64,000 bases of DNA from positions 49,053 through 113,052 of the forward strand of contig QCGG01000006.1 of NCBI GenBank assembly GCA_003280055.1, written 5' to 3'. Position 1 is the stretch's first letter. Each line of letters opens with the position of its first letter. This DNA comes from Prochlorococcus sp. AG-363-P19. GTDB lineage: Bacteria; Cyanobacteriota; Cyanobacteriia; PCC-6307; Cyanobiaceae. The notes under the pieces are model-generated. The model did no database searches and had not been told where the DNA came from. It worked only from the letters and a program-made list of their open reading frames with translations. The translations under genes and the position numbers were made by a program. Positions 63,730 to 64,000 of this stretch are shown one piece after another.

Positions 63730-64000
63730 TCAGGATCCATTCATACCTACCATTTTGCTGACAAGAGAGGTCGCCAATTGGACCGGTTTCAACTCAGGCC
63801 CTTCTTTTAACCACTGCTCCAGTAATAACGCTGCGGCAGCACTATCAAGATTGCCACTGCGATCTTTCTTTAGGTTGAATTTCATAGCAGCCGACCAAGT
63901 GCTGCTGTGTTCATTTACCCATGCAACTGGTAGTTCGAGTGCATGCCCTATTCTCTTGCCACATCGATGACAATATTGAGCTTGTTTTGTGGGAGATCCT
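63730..64000 (-). CDS. ruvX: RuvX/YqgF pre-16S rRNA nuclease (partial, runs off right edge)
   Basis: The last ~90 codons of a minus-strand gene ending with TGA at 63730-63732. The visible part has a Cys pair (YCHRCGKR), the WVNEHSSTWSA segment and the family signature DRSGNLDSAAAALLLEQWL, which includes the catalytic Asp/Ser region of YqgF nucleases. YqgF processes the 5' end of 16S rRNA and was earlier called a Holliday-junction resolvase. The N-terminal half lies beyond the window. Confidence 0.85.
   Translation of the reverse strand, partial: GSPTKQAQYCHRCGKRIGHALELPVAWVNEHSSTWSAAMKFNLKKDRSGNLDSAAAALLLEQWLKEGPELKPVQLATSLVSKMVGMNGS

Overview
The window reads as a continuous, gene-dense stretch of a marine picocyanobacterial chromosome, most like a low-light Prochlorococcus (a close Synechococcus relative cannot be excluded). 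The reasons are the moderately low GC (about 37-40% in hand-counted core samples), the tightly packed core genes, and the mix of oxygenic-phototroph functions: gun4, pcyA, chlP, ccsA, hemA, sipA, glpX-type FBPase/SBPase, NtcA-controlled glnA and the short proteobacterial-type phosphoribulokinase typical of alpha-cyanobacteria. The species assignment is inference. I saw no rRNA, tRNA, CRISPR array, transposase or phage gene.

Layout. 1-11.8 kb: partial selU, gun4, an orphan anti-sigma-like ATPase, a methyltransferase, glnA with a textbook NtcA promoter, a photorespiratory-type aminotransferase, tadA, a PLP decarboxylase, a bioY-lspA-GTPase operon and sipA. 11.8-17.2 kb: an active/inactive pair of M16 peptidases, then pcyA-devB-devC in overlapping coupling. 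17.2-20.2 kb: a visibly AT-richer two-gene block (a NeuB-like synthase and an MsbA-like exporter, divergent) sits between devC and devA. 20.2-27.4 kb: devA, a tiny basic protein gene, a glycosyltransferase, rpsB-tsf with two elaborate RNA-structure candidates, an unknown protein and recG. 27.4-36.7 kb: a gene-free spacer with a cluster of DnaA-box-like 9-mers, a VanX-like dipeptidase, sir, glyS, chlP, a VanY-like carboxypeptidase and typA. 36.7-40.1 kb: a DUF309 gene, lptB, an LptF/G permease and ccsA.

40.2-48.2 kb is a carbon-metabolism block: rpe (minus strand), glpX-hemA, then glgC, gnd-pgl and two small genes. 48.2-54.6 kb: ilvD, a small membrane protein, a degenerate uracil phosphoribosyltransferase-like gene, a lumenal pentapeptide protein, a COG0523 metallochaperone, an unknown membrane protein, a mini zinc-finger protein and purS-purQ. 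From 54.7 kb to the right edge everything is on the minus strand: fba, a Gfo/Idh oxidoreductase, accD, prk, leuB, lpxD, proB, a YqeG phosphatase, a DUF3727 gene and partial ruvX.

Taken together the genes supply Calvin-cycle and oxidative pentose-phosphate enzymes (prk, fba, glpX, rpe, gnd, pgl, glgC), tetrapyrrole and pigment synthesis (hemA, gun4, chlP, pcyA), N and S assimilation (glnA, sir), and envelope building (lptB, lptF/G, lpxD, devBCA, lspA). The most unusual parts are the insertion that splits devBC from devA, the DnaA-box cluster after recG, the interleaved complementary segments in the rpsB leader, and a 9-3-9 palindrome just upstream of prk.
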